A stretch of 64,000 bases of DNA from Paenibacillus ihbetae (GCF_002741055.1 NZ_CP016809.1:620001-684000); one strand, 5' to 3'; positions 1-9,137 are shown, numbered from the stretch's first letter. Notes: generated by a model from the sequence alone, not told the origin. Translations and numbers: made by a program.

Positions 1-1181
1 GCGAACCCGTCAAGCGCCACCTGCGGCAAGCCGGTTACTTCCACATCCGCTGCTGGCGTACCGCCGTTTGCGGAAGCGATTTTTTGAATGGTTGCCGGAG
101 AAGTCAGATGCTTCAAGAGCTCAATTGCAGCATCCTTCTTGGCTGCATCATCATAGGTTTTCTTCGATAGATAGAAGCCGGATCCGAAACCGCCGACAAT
201 ATCGTTGCTGCTGCCGGCACCGCCAGGTACGGTCGGGAATGGTACGACGGTCGAATTGTCGCGAGTCTCGTCGCTCCAGCCGCCGACAGCCCAAGATCCT
301 TCCAGAATCATGGCTGCAAGGCCTTCGCTGTAGTAGTTTCCTGCCATGCCCAGGTCAATCGTAGCCGCGTCCTTCGGGAATGCTCCAAGGTCATACAGCT
401 CCTTCATGGCTGCATAGCCCTTCTCCCAGTTCGGATCGATACCGTCGATCAAGCCCTTGGCCTGGCTTTCCGGACCGGCTGCAGACAGAATCGTATGCTC
501 GATCAGATAGTGGGATTGGTCAAATGGCACGGATAATGGAATGATGCCTTTCTTGGACAGCGTTTTCACGGCTGTCGTCAGCTTCTCCCAGTCAGTAGGA
601 AGCTCCAAGCCGTTCTCCTCAAAAATCTTCTTGTTCACAAACAAGCCCTCATAGAAACCGGTCAATGGCGCGGCGTAAATGTTGCCGTCCTTCTGTCTTG
701 CAAGCTCCAGGGCATCCGGGATAAATCCGTTCTTCCAGTCCGGGTTGGCGTCGAGGAGTTCATTCAAAGGAACGACCTTGCCTGCATTCACGAAGCCTTC
801 AGCATCTGCCCCGATGAAGTAGAACAGCAGGTCCGGCTCATTGCCGCTGTTCATATCGGTATTGACCTTCGTTCTGAAGCCGTCATCGTTGGCGGACATC
901 GTGTCATTCTCGATCTTTACGTTCGGATGTGCTGCCGTAAATTCATCCAGCGCGGACTGGAATGCTTCACGGGCTGCGTCGGTACCGCCGAATGTCGAGA
1001 ACACGCGGAGTGAAACAGGTGCTGCGTCATCCTTCTTCTCTGGCGCAGGCGTTTCCGTGCTCTGCTTCTCGCCATCCGCTGCCGGCGTCGTGCCGCCGTT
1101 GCTTCCATTGTTTCCGCAAGCGGCAAGGAACATCGTGAGCATGAGCATGACACTCAGAAGTAGCATTGAAGACCTTTTCAT
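1..1181 (-). CDS. Extracellular sugar-binding lipoprotein of an ABC transporter (partial, C-terminus outside window)
   Basis: The frame opens at ATG 1181 behind AGGGGGA and is still open at base 1, giving about 393 codons. The N-terminus has a hydrophobic segment ending in the lipobox LAAC, then a Thr/Glu/Lys-rich linker, so this is a lipid-anchored surface protein. The body reads like family 1 solute-binding proteins (SLRVFSTFGG, PDLLFYF, WAVGGW), which deliver carbohydrates to ABC permeases. The permease genes would be expected beyond the left edge. The substrate cannot be told from sequence. Confidence 0.88.
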   Translation of the reverse strand, partial: MKRSSMLLLSVMLMLTMFLAACGNNGSNGGTTPAADGEKQSTETPAPEKKDDAAPVSLRVFSTFGGTDAAREAFQSALDEFTAAHPNVKIENDTMSANDDGFRTKVNTDMNSGNEPDLLFYFIGADAEGFVNAGKVVPLNELLDANPDWKNGFIPDALELARQKDGNIYAAPLTGFYEGLFVNKKIFEENGLELPTDWEKLTTAVKTLSKKGIIPLSVPFDQSHYLIEHTILSAAGPESQAKGLIDGIDPNWEKGYAAMKELYDLGAFPKDAATIDLGMAGNYYSEGLAAMILEGSWAVGGWSDETRDNSTVVPFPTVPGGAGSSNDIVGGFGSGFYLSKKTYDDAAKKDAAIELLKHLTSPATIQKIASANGGTPAADVEVTGLPQVALDGF

Positions 1182-1651
1182 TTGGAATCCCCCTAAGTAT
1201 TTTTTCATGACGTATGTATAACTTGCTGTCTACCTGCATTTTAGTCCATGCCATCTGGGACCGAAAGGGGGATAATCATCTTCTGATGGGGGAAATATTT
1301 CCAAGGACATCAAGGGATTTTCACTTTATTACCATTTGGTCCTTTGTTCAATATCGGGCAGAAGAACGCTTGCTTTTGACGAAAAATGCAAGGCCATAAA
1401 CGTTAATGGGTAACGCGAGATGATCTTGATTGACAACCGAAGATAGATGCGAGGGAACTGGACATCACTTTCTATTGTGAATTTTTCATATAATGCATTT
1501 TTGGAATTAGTAGCTCGCTGGGATCTTATCGTTTATACCTAGGCGCTTGGCGCGATCTTTACCCATGAAAAAAAGCCCGGATCGGGACGGACGGCTGACA
1601 TTGTCTCCATCCACCCCGAATCAAAGCTTTTACGAATAGATTTGAAAGTCA
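1182..1651. other. 470-base intergenic region
   Basis: No convincing gene is seen. The part next to 1181 must hold the promoter of the binding-protein gene, but no good -35/-10 pair stands out. The part next to 1652 holds a weak terminator (1568-1587). Confidence 0.5.
1568..1587 (-). terminator. Weak intrinsic terminator after the aldo/keto reductase gene
   Basis: Read on the minus strand, CCCG-ATC-CGGG is followed by C and seven T. The stem has only 4 GC pairs and a 3-base loop, so efficiency is doubtful. It lies about 65 bases past the stop codon. Confidence 0.4.
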
Positions 1652-2539
1652 TTATACTTTGCCGACCCAATCGCTTCCCGCAACCTCTTTCCATCGGCTG
1701 CGGATCGCCTGATAGTTCTCTTCCGGCAGCATGCCGCCCTCGAGGAGCTGGGCATTCTGGCGCCAGCGGTCCGGGTTCCCCGTTCCGACGATAGCCGTAG
1801 CGACGCCTGGCGTGCTTAATGTAAATTTCATGGCGATTTCGACGCCCTGCTGGACATCTTCCAGGAAATCGTAGTTCAATTCCTGAAGCCGCAGCCAATA
1901 GGGATATGCATAATCTTGCTCGCTTAAAGACTCGTGCTTCCAGGCGACATTCGCAATGGGGCGCTTGGCGATGATCCCCATCCCCTGCTCCACAGCCAAG
2001 GGTATCGTCAGCTCGATCGCTTCCTGATCGGCGATGTTCACCGATGTCTCGAAGCTGTCAAAGACACCGGTCTCAACCGCATACCGTGCGCTTGTCGAAT
2101 CGCCGCTGTATCCGATATATCGGGTTTTCCCCTGCTCCTTGGCTCTTTGAAGCACCTCGATGACTTCTCCTCGCCGGAGAACTTCTTCAGAGCAGCTGTG
2201 AAGATGAACGACGTCCACGTAGTCCACCTTGAGGCGTTCCAGACTTCGATCAAAGCTTCTTGCAAGCAGCACCGGATCCCAATCCGGATAATCCATCCCT
2301 GCAGCGTGGCCGCATTTCGTAAACAGGTAACAATCATCCCGTCGGCCTGCCAATGCCTTTCCGATCAGTTCCTCACTGCTGCCGTAGCATTCGGCGGTAT
2401 CGATCATATTGAGCCCTGCATCCATGGCGCTGTGCAGCAGCCGGTCAACCGTGCGCTGGTCGGCATTCCCGATTTCCGCTCCGCCAAATCCCAGAATGCT
2501 GACAACCATATCCGTGTTTCCAAATGCTCTCCGTTCCAT
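1652..2539 (-). CDS. Aldo/keto reductase
   Basis: This 295-residue TIM-barrel oxidoreductase probably reduces aldehydes or ketones with NADPH in the cytoplasm. The expected catalytic tetrad is visible: Asp47 and Tyr52 in IDTAECYGS, Lys75 in FTKCG and a His near 112-114 in VVHLHS. A C-terminal IVGTGNP stretch fits the cofactor phosphate site. ATG 2539 has GAGGAG 9 bases upstream. The SDR gene upstream on the same strand is 119 bases away, so the two may be co-transcribed. Natural substrate unknown. Confidence 0.9.
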   Translation of the reverse strand: MERRAFGNTDMVVSILGFGGAEIGNADQRTVDRLLHSAMDAGLNMIDTAECYGSSEELIGKALAGRRDDCYLFTKCGHAAGMDYPDWDPVLLARSFDRSLERLKVDYVDVVHLHSCSEEVLRRGEVIEVLQRAKEQGKTRYIGYSGDSTSARYAVETGVFDSFETSVNIADQEAIELTIPLAVEQGMGIIAKRPIANVAWKHESLSEQDYAYPYWLRLQELNYDFLEDVQQGVEIAMKFTLSTPGVATAIVGTGNPDRWRQNAQLLEGGMLPEENYQAIRSRWKEVAGSDWVGKV

Positions 2540-2658
2540 ACTTCACGCTCCTCTACTGTCTGATTTGCAGCATCCGATCTTAATTTAACAAACTCCCGTA
2601 TTTTATTACCCATTATTGAACCCTTTTCTAACAGGGTCAAATGGGATTCCGAAATTTT

Positions 2659-3432
2659 CTAAAAGCCGTAAATGCTCATCCCGCCATCCACAAGCAGCGT
2701 CTGTCCCGTCATGTAGTTCGCGGCATCGGACGCCAGGAAAACAACGGGACCGACGACCTCCTCCAGCTTCCCGACCCGCTTCATCGGCGTACGGTCCAAA
2801 ATGTCCTTCAGATATGCTTCATCGCTAAGCAGCTTCTCCGTTAGCGGCGTCCGGAAGTACCAAGGGCCGACCGCATTGACTTGGATGCCGTATTGCGCCC
2901 ACTCCATCGCCAATACTTTGGTCATATGGATTAGGGCCGCCTTCGTTGATCCGTACACCACTCCGGTTCGAAGCGCGGTATGTCCGCCGACTGAAGCGAT
3001 GTTGATGATGCGTCCTTCATTCTGTTCCTTCATGTATCTTGCAGCCGTCTGGGAAGCGACAAAAGCCGATTTCAGATTGGTCTGCACGATGAGCTCCCAT
3101 TCGTCGTCCGTCACTTCAAGGGCAGGTGTGCGGATATTCATCCCGGCATTATTGACCAGGATATCGATCCCGCCGGTTTGCGAGGCGAATTCCGCGATGG
3201 CCGCTTCCATCTCCGTTCGCTTCGTTAAATCTCCCGGCAGCACGAAGCTTCCGCCTTTTTTCAAACCGGCAATGATCTCAGCTGTCTCCTCCAAATCGCT
3301 TCGGGTTCTGGACATCAGCCCGACAACGCAGCCGGCCTCCGCCAGCCCGATGGCAATCGCGCGCCCGATTCCGCGTCCGGCACCCGTAACAAAGGCTCTC
3401 TTCCCCTCAAGAATGAAGCTTGGTAAATACAT
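2659..3432 (-). CDS. SDR family oxidoreductase
   Basis: A 257-residue classical short-chain dehydrogenase/reductase. Visible are the Rossmann motif TGAGRGIG (about 15-22), the NNAG motif, the catalytic Ser in NIASVGG and the YGSTK active-site pair. The C-terminus VDGGMSIYGF is like gluconate 5-dehydrogenase and 3-oxoacyl reductase relatives. ATG 3432 is preferred over the adjacent TTG at 3435 because GGAGGGA lies 7 bases before it. With the aldo/keto reductase and the upstream sugar-binding protein, a role in sugar or polyol oxidation is possible but only inferred. Confidence 0.9.
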   Translation of the reverse strand: MYLPSFILEGKRAFVTGAGRGIGRAIAIGLAEAGCVVGLMSRTRSDLEETAEIIAGLKKGGSFVLPGDLTKRTEMEAAIAEFASQTGGIDILVNNAGMNIRTPALEVTDDEWELIVQTNLKSAFVASQTAARYMKEQNEGRIINIASVGGHTALRTGVVYGSTKAALIHMTKVLAMEWAQYGIQVNAVGPWYFRTPLTEKLLSDEAYLKDILDRTPMKRVGKLEEVVGPVVFLASDAANYMTGQTLLVDGGMSIYGF

Positions 3433-3495
3433 CAACTATCCCTCCGTTTGCTGTTTCCCGGTTATAAATTGGATCGATGTGCACGGTTATAACGT

Positions 3496-3557
3496 TAGAC
3501 AAATCTAGCGATGCTTGGATTGAAAATAGACAAATCTAATAACGCTTGGATTGAAAA
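3496..3557. repeat. 31-bp tandem duplication across the 3' end of the GNAT gene
   Basis: Two adjacent 31-base copies (3496-3526 and 3527-3557) both begin TAGACAAATCTA and end GCTTGGATTGAAAA. They differ at 4 positions in a 5-base core. The second copy contains the stop codon and last codons of the acetyltransferase gene; the first lies just beyond the stop. Confidence 0.85.
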
Positions 3558-4048
3558 TACTGGCTCGGGTTATTATGCGGCGACTCGATCACTTCCTCGT
3601 ATTTTCCGCCAGTATATGCTTCGATCACCTTTCTCCAGAAAGCCTGGGCGGGAAAATTAATGCTCACCTGCGTCACCTTCCAGCGCCCCTGGAACTGCTC
3701 GAATAGCCGGGTTGCGGCCCATGTGCCGAGCCGGCTGCGCCGGTATCTCTGCATGATGAAAAATTCCGTCATATAATAATCCGCTTTCGGATCGTCCGTC
3801 ACCCGCTCAATCAGCGCGAATCCCGCGGGCCTGCCGTCATACTTAATCAGGAACGGAAATTTCCTGTCCCGCTTCTTCCAGAAGTCATCCAAATCAGGAT
3901 AAGGCGGGAACAATCCTTTATCATTTACGGAAATATCCAAATATTTCGTAAAATCATACAGGTACAGCTGCATTAAATTTTCGATTACGGCTTGCTTCCT
4001 TCTTGGAACCAGTTCGATTCCTTTCCGCTCCGATTGAATGGATATCAT
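3536..4048 (-). CDS. GNAT family N-acetyltransferase
   Basis: A 170-residue protein resembling GCN5-related acetyltransferases, which move an acetyl group from acetyl-CoA to an amine. The beta4-alpha3 region reads YMTEFFIMQRYRRSRLGTWAA, where QRYRRSRLG is a plausible CoA pyrophosphate loop (usual R/QxxGxG/A). Start ATG 4048 has GGGAGG 7 bases upstream; an in-frame upstream extension lacks a ribosome site. The C-terminal codons lie inside a 31-bp tandem duplication. Substrate unknown. Confidence 0.85.
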   Translation of the reverse strand: MISIQSERKGIELVPRRKQAVIENLMQLYLYDFTKYLDISVNDKGLFPPYPDLDDFWKKRDRKFPFLIKYDGRPAGFALIERVTDDPKADYYMTEFFIMQRYRRSRLGTWAATRLFEQFQGRWKVTQVSINFPAQAFWRKVIEAYTGGKYEEVIESPHNNPSQYFQSKRY

Positions 4049-4199
4049 GCTGCCGCCTCCCAAGCATTGTGTTATGTACCATGCGGAACTGCCATGCATA
4101 TCCATCTTATGCGATGAACGGCAGTGCAATCAAGGTGGCATTCTATCGCAAGTTTCTTTAGGCGGCGATGGAGGTTATGAGACTGAAAGTTTTCCATAT

Positions 4200-4228
4200 G
4201 TTACACTAGAACGTATAATCCGTATAAT
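4200..4228 (+). promoter_or_regulatory. Candidate sigma-A promoter of the xerS-like gene
   Basis: GTTACA (4200-4205), a 17-base spacer and a perfect TATAAT (4223-4228). A second TATAAT sits 9 bases upstream at 4214-4219 in a short direct repeat CGTATAAT. Transcription would start about 35 bases before the ATG. Confidence 0.45.
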
Positions 4229-4269
4229 AGGAATCAAGGGTATTATGATTCAAAATCGAGGTGGCGTAT

Positions 4270-5355
4270 ATGAATATACAGAAAGATATGGACCGGGCGA
4301 AGCTGGACGAAAAATCTCCAACCATGCCCTGGTATGTACAGCAATTTATCGACTACAAGCTGCCGGACCTGTCCCCTTCAACCCTGCTTGAATACGTGCG
4401 GGACTATGAAACCTTCTTCAATTGGCTGCGTTCGGAAGGTTTATCGGAAGCCGCCTCCAATGCCGAGGTGACCTTGGCCGAGCTGGAGCGTCTGCGGATG
4501 GACAGCATTACGGGATACCGGCTGTACCTCACCACGCGCAGGGAAGGAGCCAATTCCAGGATTACCGTATCCCGCAAGCTTTCCTCCCTGCGGTCCCTGT
4601 TTCATTACCTAAGTCAGATTGCCGAGGATGAGGATTTCTATCCGCTGCTGAAGCGAAACATCATGGCGAAGGTAGAAATCAAACGCATCCATAAGCCGAA
4701 GGATACGGCCGCCAAGCTGAAGGGCAAAATTCTTGAGGAGGAAGAGCTCCAGGATTTTATCACGTACATTCACGAAGGTTACGGTCAGGATGTCGCCAAC
4801 AACAAGCAGGCACTGTACGCCCATGAACAGAATAAAGTCAGGGACGCATGCATCGCCAGCTTGATCCTGAACTCCGGTCTTCGCGTGTCCGAGGTCGTCA
4901 ATTTGAATTTGTCGGATATCGACCTGAGCAACAAGCTGCTCCATGTGTTCCGAAAAGGCAACAATGACGAGACCTTTAAAACTCCCGTCTATTTCCGGGC
5001 GCAGGCCAAGGACGATCTGGAATGCTACCTCCAGCTCCGGCAGACGCGATATAAGGTGCCCAAGAAGGAAAAAGCACTGTTCGTCGCGCTCCGCAACGGG
5101 CAGCAGGAAGGCCAGCGAATGACCAAGCGGGCGATTCAGGCGATGATCATCAAATACGCCAAGCGCTTTGGCAAGCCTTCACTGACCGTTCATAAGCTTC
5201 GTCATTCCTTTGCTACGGACTATTATTTGCAAAATGATATTTACAAGACCAAGGAGCAGCTTGGTCATGCGTCAACGGAGACGACGGAGGTATACGCCCA
5301 TCTGACGGACAAAACGATGTCCGAGGCGATTGAACGCCGCTCAGGTGAAATGTAA
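4270..5355 (+). CDS. xerS: Tyrosine recombinase XerS-like
   Basis: A 361-residue tyrosine recombinase. The N-terminal SAM-like half contains MPWYV, as in streptococcal XerS. The C-terminal half carries the catalytic residues Arg205 (SGLRVSE), Lys229 (FRKGN), His308 and Arg311 (HKLRH), His333 (LGHAS) and nucleophile Tyr342 (EVYAHL). XerS is a single-protein resolver of chromosome dimers. ATG 4270 is chosen over GTG 4261 because GAGGTGG precedes it at 4257-4263. No phage or transposon genes surround it, so a housekeeping role is more likely than a mobile integrase. No obvious dif-like site was found upstream. Confidence 0.85.
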   Translation: MNIQKDMDRAKLDEKSPTMPWYVQQFIDYKLPDLSPSTLLEYVRDYETFFNWLRSEGLSEAASNAEVTLAELERLRMDSITGYRLYLTTRREGANSRITVSRKLSSLRSLFHYLSQIAEDEDFYPLLKRNIMAKVEIKRIHKPKDTAAKLKGKILEEEELQDFITYIHEGYGQDVANNKQALYAHEQNKVRDACIASLILNSGLRVSEVVNLNLSDIDLSNKLLHVFRKGNNDETFKTPVYFRAQAKDDLECYLQLRQTRYKVPKKEKALFVALRNGQQEGQRMTKRAIQAMIIKYAKRFGKPSLTVHKLRHSFATDYYLQNDIYKTKEQLGHASTETTEVYAHLTDKTMSEAIERRSGEM

Positions 5356-5366
5356 AATATGTGCGA

Positions 5367-5873
5367 TCAGCACAGGTTCATGATGATTGCAGCGATCTGT
5401 GAAACATCGTCCCAGGTTAGCACAGGAACCGTCTGCCGCTGTCGGATCTCCGGCAGCGCGGACGGTTCTTTCAGCATGTCCGGCCGAACGATAACGGCTT
5501 GTACGGCCACAGCCTCATCCAGCAGCGTCAAATCATCCGCACTTCGAAGCAGCACCAGCTTCGGATACCTCTCTCGCTTATATCCCTCGATCAGAACCAG
5601 ATCGAAATCGTCATAGCAGGCCAGCAGTTCTCCCAGGTTGGCCTCGGATTCCTTCATGATGGCGGTTCGGCCAGGCGAAGCGATCGCTACCCCTTCCGCT
5701 CCCGCTTCGCGGAACCGAAACGTATCCGTCCCTTCATGGTCGATGTCAAAGCCGTGGCTGTCATGCTTGATCACCGCGATCCGCAATCCCCGCTTCTTCA
5801 AGAGCGGCAGCAGGGCGGCAATGAGCGTCGTCTTTCCGCTGTTCTTATACCCGCATAGTTGAACCACGTTCAT
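5367..5873 (-). CDS. mobB: Molybdopterin-guanine dinucleotide biosynthesis adapter protein MobB
   Basis: A 168-residue P-loop protein with Walker A GYKNSGKTT at the N-terminus and IKHDSHGFDID and VLIEGYKRERYPK motifs, which are typical of MobB. MobB is a GTP-binding helper in attaching GMP to molybdopterin. ATG 5873 overlaps the moeA stop as ATGA, so translation is probably coupled. The gene converges on xerS with an 11-base gap and no terminator between them. The other moa/mob genes must lie elsewhere. Confidence 0.93.
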   Translation of the reverse strand: MNVVQLCGYKNSGKTTLIAALLPLLKKRGLRIAVIKHDSHGFDIDHEGTDTFRFREAGAEGVAIASPGRTAIMKESEANLGELLACYDDFDLVLIEGYKRERYPKLVLLRSADDLTLLDEAVAVQAVIVRPDMLKEPSALPEIRQRQTVPVLTWDDVSQIAAIIMNLC

Positions 5874-7159
5874 GTCCAAGCCCCAGGAAGCACAAGCACC
5901 TGCACGGCTTGTCCCTTCGCCGCGCCCTTCAGCTCCGGCGGAATGACGATCAAGCAGTCGCTGTCCTTGATCGTGATCATTACGCTCGATTCATCCAGCA
6001 GCGCCGGTGTCGCTACCAGCTTCCCTTCCTGCACCTCAAGCCGCCCACGGACAAACCGGGTGAAATTGTTCACCTTGGCATAGTCGGCTCCGAGCTCAGC
6101 CGTCCATTCTTTCAAGTAGAACTGCTCCATGCCGAGCATTTTGCGGATCGCCGGCCGGACAAACAGCAGGAATCCGACATAACAGGCGCCCGGATTGCCC
6201 GAGAGGGCAAACAGCAGCTTTCCGTCCTTCACGGCGGCGGTTGTCACGCTTCCAGGCCTCATCGTCACCTTGTTAAACAGCATCTGCATGCTGCCGGAGG
6301 TTACAAGCTCCCCCATAATGTCGTAATCGCCGACAGAGACGCCGCCTGTCGTTACGACGAGATCATATTCGGCCAGCGCTTCCTCAACCCGCTGCTTGGC
6401 AAGCTCGATGCGATCCGGAATCGCATCCATGATGACCGGTTCCCCGCCTGCTTCCCGGATTTGCGAAGCCAGCATGTACGTGTTGCTGTTGCGGATTTTG
6501 CCGGGTTCCAGCGGCGATTCGATATCGAGCAGCTCGGTTCCTGTCGAGAAAATTCCGACAACGGGCTTGCGGTATACCTCCACCTGATGAAGCCCGAACG
6601 TCGCCAAGACCGAGATTTCCCCCGGGCCGATCTTCGTTCCCTTGCGCAGGATGAGATCGCCTTCCTGCAGCTCGAAGCCCATTGGGGTAATATTTTTGCC
6701 TGGATCAAGCCGCCGCTTGATCCCCACCATCGTCTCGGGACCCTCGTGCCGAATCTCCGTCGCTTCCAGCATCACAACGGCATCCGCGCCTGCGGGCACC
6801 TGAGCGCCGGTCATGATTCGCGAAGCGGTACCGGATTCGATCGGAATGGAGGATACGTATCCGCATGGAATTTCATCCACCACTTTGAGCCAGACGGTTT
6901 CGCCCAACTCGCACCCGCTCGTATCTGCCGAACGGATCGCGTACCCGTCCATCCCCGACCGGGCAAACGCCGGGAAAGGATGCGGTGCGATCATATCGGC
7001 AGCCAGCACGCGTCCGTCGCTGTCCTGGAGACGGATGCATTCCGTAAGTCCCTTAGCTGCATAGGAGACGGCCAGCTCCTGGGCATCCGTTACCTGCATG
7101 GCCCGGCGCTTGAATTTAGGATGATGGCTCAAGTCGTCCATCGCGTTATGCTGCGACAT
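5870..7159 (-). CDS. moeA: Molybdopterin molybdenumtransferase MoeA
   Basis: A 429-residue protein that inserts molybdate into adenylylated molybdopterin. It shows the MoeA signatures FARSGMDGYA, PAGADAVVMLE, STGTELL, TTGGVSVGDYD and ALSGNPGA, and a full-length C-terminal domain IV. ATG 7159 is chosen because GCGAGG lies 8 bases upstream; the in-frame extension to 7204 is not supported. It forms a two-gene operon with mobB through an ATGA overlap. Confidence 0.95.
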   Translation of the reverse strand: MSQHNAMDDLSHHPKFKRRAMQVTDAQELAVSYAAKGLTECIRLQDSDGRVLAADMIAPHPFPAFARSGMDGYAIRSADTSGCELGETVWLKVVDEIPCGYVSSIPIESGTASRIMTGAQVPAGADAVVMLEATEIRHEGPETMVGIKRRLDPGKNITPMGFELQEGDLILRKGTKIGPGEISVLATFGLHQVEVYRKPVVGIFSTGTELLDIESPLEPGKIRNSNTYMLASQIREAGGEPVIMDAIPDRIELAKQRVEEALAEYDLVVTTGGVSVGDYDIMGELVTSGSMQMLFNKVTMRPGSVTTAAVKDGKLLFALSGNPGACYVGFLLFVRPAIRKMLGMEQFYLKEWTAELGADYAKVNNFTRFVRGRLEVQEGKLVATPALLDESSVMITIKDSDCLIVIPPELKGAAKGQAVQVLVLPGAWT

Positions 7160-7373
7160 ATAATAACCTCGCTTTCCTGATAGCTTGCAAACGAACTTCT
7201 CCATTCAGTTATAACGCGAATCGCGTATCCGTGGCAAACAACGATACCGTGAACGGTCCTTAAGAAGCAGCAAATGATCGGCGTTTCGATACTCGGAAAC
7301 CGGAGCTGGTTCCCAACATTCAAACCGGACCGTCATCTCAAGCGGATCAGGCAGCCTATCATGATCGGCAACG

Positions 7374-7404
7374 AAAAAAGCGCACGGTCAACCTGCCGTA
7401 CGCT
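7374..7404 (-). terminator. Intrinsic terminator of the PspA stress operon
   Basis: On the minus strand AGCGTACGG and CCGTGCGCT form a 9-bp stem with one G-U pair, followed by six T. It lies just past the DUF4247 stop codon. Confidence 0.8.
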
Positions 7405-7409
7405 GCTCC

Positions 7410-8141
7410 TCATCTTCGGCCCCGCCTGTATATTTTGCCGGATCCGAATCGGGTTTTCGGTTTTTTATAGGATCGTTTAGGAGAGTCAAACAAACCGCCT
7501 CCCCGCTCGCCTCGTTCAATCGAACCGCGGGTTCCCCCGCCGTCCGGATTTCGCTGGAACAAGCCGCCTCCCGTCCCGACCTTATCCTGACCCCTGCGGG
7601 TTATCTTCCCGCTGCGGTCGACTGTAAGCGGAGGCGCTACCTTCTTGTCCTGAGTCGTTGGCTTACGGTAAGTACCTTCCCTGGGTTTATACACGTCCTT
7701 GCTCGTATACCCGCGGTAGCTCCCTCCGCCGAACGAATCGAATAAATTGCCGATCAGGACCGCTGTCAAATAGCCCTGTAGAAAGCTCGAATCATAATTG
7801 CGCTGCACATATTCCTTGGAATCGATTTCAATCAGCGTATCCTCAGGCTTTTGCGGATCCTGCTGCAGATGATAATACTCGTCCCCGTAGACCAGAAACA
7901 TCCGCTCGATGTCAACGGGGGAAGACTGGTCCGGCGTGCCCGCGGACATAAGCTCGTCGGCAACCTCCGGTACGCTCTTATCCGCCGCACGGTAGACATA
8001 GGATGTCGCGTTCCCGTCCCGGTTCACGGATTCGAGCGGATACGTATCCGTAACATTCGGCGCTCCGCATCCGCTGAGCAAGGATACGAACAGGCTGACA
8101 ACCAGCAGCACCTTGATCGTTAATAAAGAGCGTTCCCTCAT
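7410..8141 (-). CDS. DUF4247 family lipoprotein
   Basis: A 243-residue lipoprotein: the signal ends LLSGC (Cys about 25), so the protein is lipid-anchored outside the membrane. The central part (about 30-130, SYVYRAADKSVPEVADEL, SSFLQGYLTAVLIG) matches my memory of DUF4247. The C-terminal 80 residues are basic, Gly/Arg/Lys-rich and probably disordered, as if to contact wall polymers or anionic lipid. It is the last gene of a PspA-DUF350-DUF4178-DUF4247 operon, 11 bases after DUF4178. Molecular function unknown. GGGAG precedes ATG 8141. Confidence 0.85.
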   Translation of the reverse strand: MRERSLLTIKVLLVVSLFVSLLSGCGAPNVTDTYPLESVNRDGNATSYVYRAADKSVPEVADELMSAGTPDQSSPVDIERMFLVYGDEYYHLQQDPQKPEDTLIEIDSKEYVQRNYDSSFLQGYLTAVLIGNLFDSFGGGSYRGYTSKDVYKPREGTYRKPTTQDKKVAPPLTVDRSGKITRRGQDKVGTGGGLFQRNPDGGGTRGSIERGERGGGLFDSPKRSYKKPKTRFGSGKIYRRGRR

Positions 8142-8152
8142 GTCACCACTCC

Positions 8153-8659
8153 CTACGTCGCCCGGATGACTCGTACATCCCCCGGGATCACTTTCTCTCC
8201 TTCATACAGCATAAATCTGCCGTTCTGCCATTCGATTCGCAAGAGCTTGTAGTCATCGGATTGGTATTGCCACACATGCTGCTCCCCGCCCTGCATGAAA
8301 GGCGTTCGCCCCGCGATCGAGACATGTCCGCCGTATTCCTCCTCCAAATGGAAGACATGATCGTCCAGATCGATGATGGACGGTACTTCTTCCGGAGAGT
8401 CGAGGCGACCGTCAATCGGCGTATACAGCGCATATTGCACCGTTTCTCGTTCTTCAATGTGCAAATACGCGATACGGGCGCCGTCCTGAAGCGTCAGGAC
8501 AACCGCATTCCGGCCGCGGTTATGTACCCGGCCCGTTACTTCATACGTTACCAAAGATACTTCGCATATATCTCCCGGCGCCAGCTGCAGCATGCTTTTC
8601 TCTGCTTTGGGCGGTTCAGGCTTCGCAAACAAGTTGCTGATTCGTTTCCATACACTCAT
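8153..8659 (-). CDS. DUF4178 domain protein
   Basis: A 168-residue cytoplasmic protein. After a short basic N-terminus it has a beta-rich region, LAPGDICEVSLVTYEVTG through LLRIEWQNGRFMLYEGEKV, recognised as DUF4178. This family is often encoded next to PspA-type and DUF350 proteins. ATG 8659 has GGAG 9 bases upstream; a TTG at 8674 is an alternative. It sits between the DUF350 and DUF4247 genes and is probably co-transcribed. No catalytic motif is visible. Confidence 0.82.
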   Translation of the reverse strand: MSVWKRISNLFAKPEPPKAEKSMLQLAPGDICEVSLVTYEVTGRVHNRGRNAVVLTLQDGARIAYLHIEERETVQYALYTPIDGRLDSPEEVPSIIDLDDHVFHLEEEYGGHVSIAGRTPFMQGGEQHVWQYQSDDYKLLRIEWQNGRFMLYEGEKVIPGDVRVIRAT

Positions 8660-8689
8660 CTTTCCTGTCTCCAATCTCCATTATGCGTT

Positions 8690-9094
8690 CTATAAGCAAG
8701 CGGTAATTATTAACGCGCCTACCACATGAAGCGAACCTGCAAACAAGCCGTATCCCGTTTTTCCATCGCGGGTCCCCTTATCCAGGTTGAGGTTGGCAAA
8801 GTGGCGAAGCAGCCCTTCCGTCAAGGCCTCCAGCACGAATAGAATGACAAAAGAAACCACAGATACCATGATCGCCTCAAGCAGATGGTAGGAAGTTCCG
8901 ATGGACACGGACAATATATATCCCTGAGCCGCAAGCTTTAGGACCAATCGGGTCGTTACGGCCATGTTGCCGGCCTTGACCTCTTCCAGATCATTGTACT
9001 TCGTAAACAGGGAATCCACGAACATCAGTACGAACAGCAGCAGAGCGCCAACAGCGGTCCAAACCAGAACACTCAAGATCATCTCAAAATCCAT
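8690..9094 (-). CDS. DUF350 domain membrane protein
   Basis: A 134-residue protein with four likely membrane helices (about 7-26, 50-67, 70-90 and 112-132), the architecture of DUF350 (YjfL-type) proteins. In enteric bacteria yjfL is in a cluster with a PspA paralogue, and here too the gene follows pspA. GGAGG stands before ATG 9094. Role unknown; a membrane partner for PspA during envelope stress is an inference from gene order. Confidence 0.87.
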   Translation of the reverse strand: MDFEMILSVLVWTAVGALLLFVLMFVDSLFTKYNDLEEVKAGNMAVTTRLVLKLAAQGYILSVSIGTSYHLLEAIMVSVVSFVILFVLEALTEGLLRHFANLNLDKGTRDGKTGYGLFAGSLHVVGALIITACL

Positions 9095-9137
9095 CGTCCA
9101 AACCTCCAGTGATCATTCATCCATTATGACATCTCGA

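Noticed and set aside
4141..4269. dif-SL-like recombination site upstream of the xerS-like gene
   Set aside because: I found no 31-base sequence resembling the streptococcal site in the upstream gap.
5909..7180. Plus-strand open frame of 423 codons opposite moeA
   Set aside because: moeA is intact on the other strand and this frame has no recognisable protein features.
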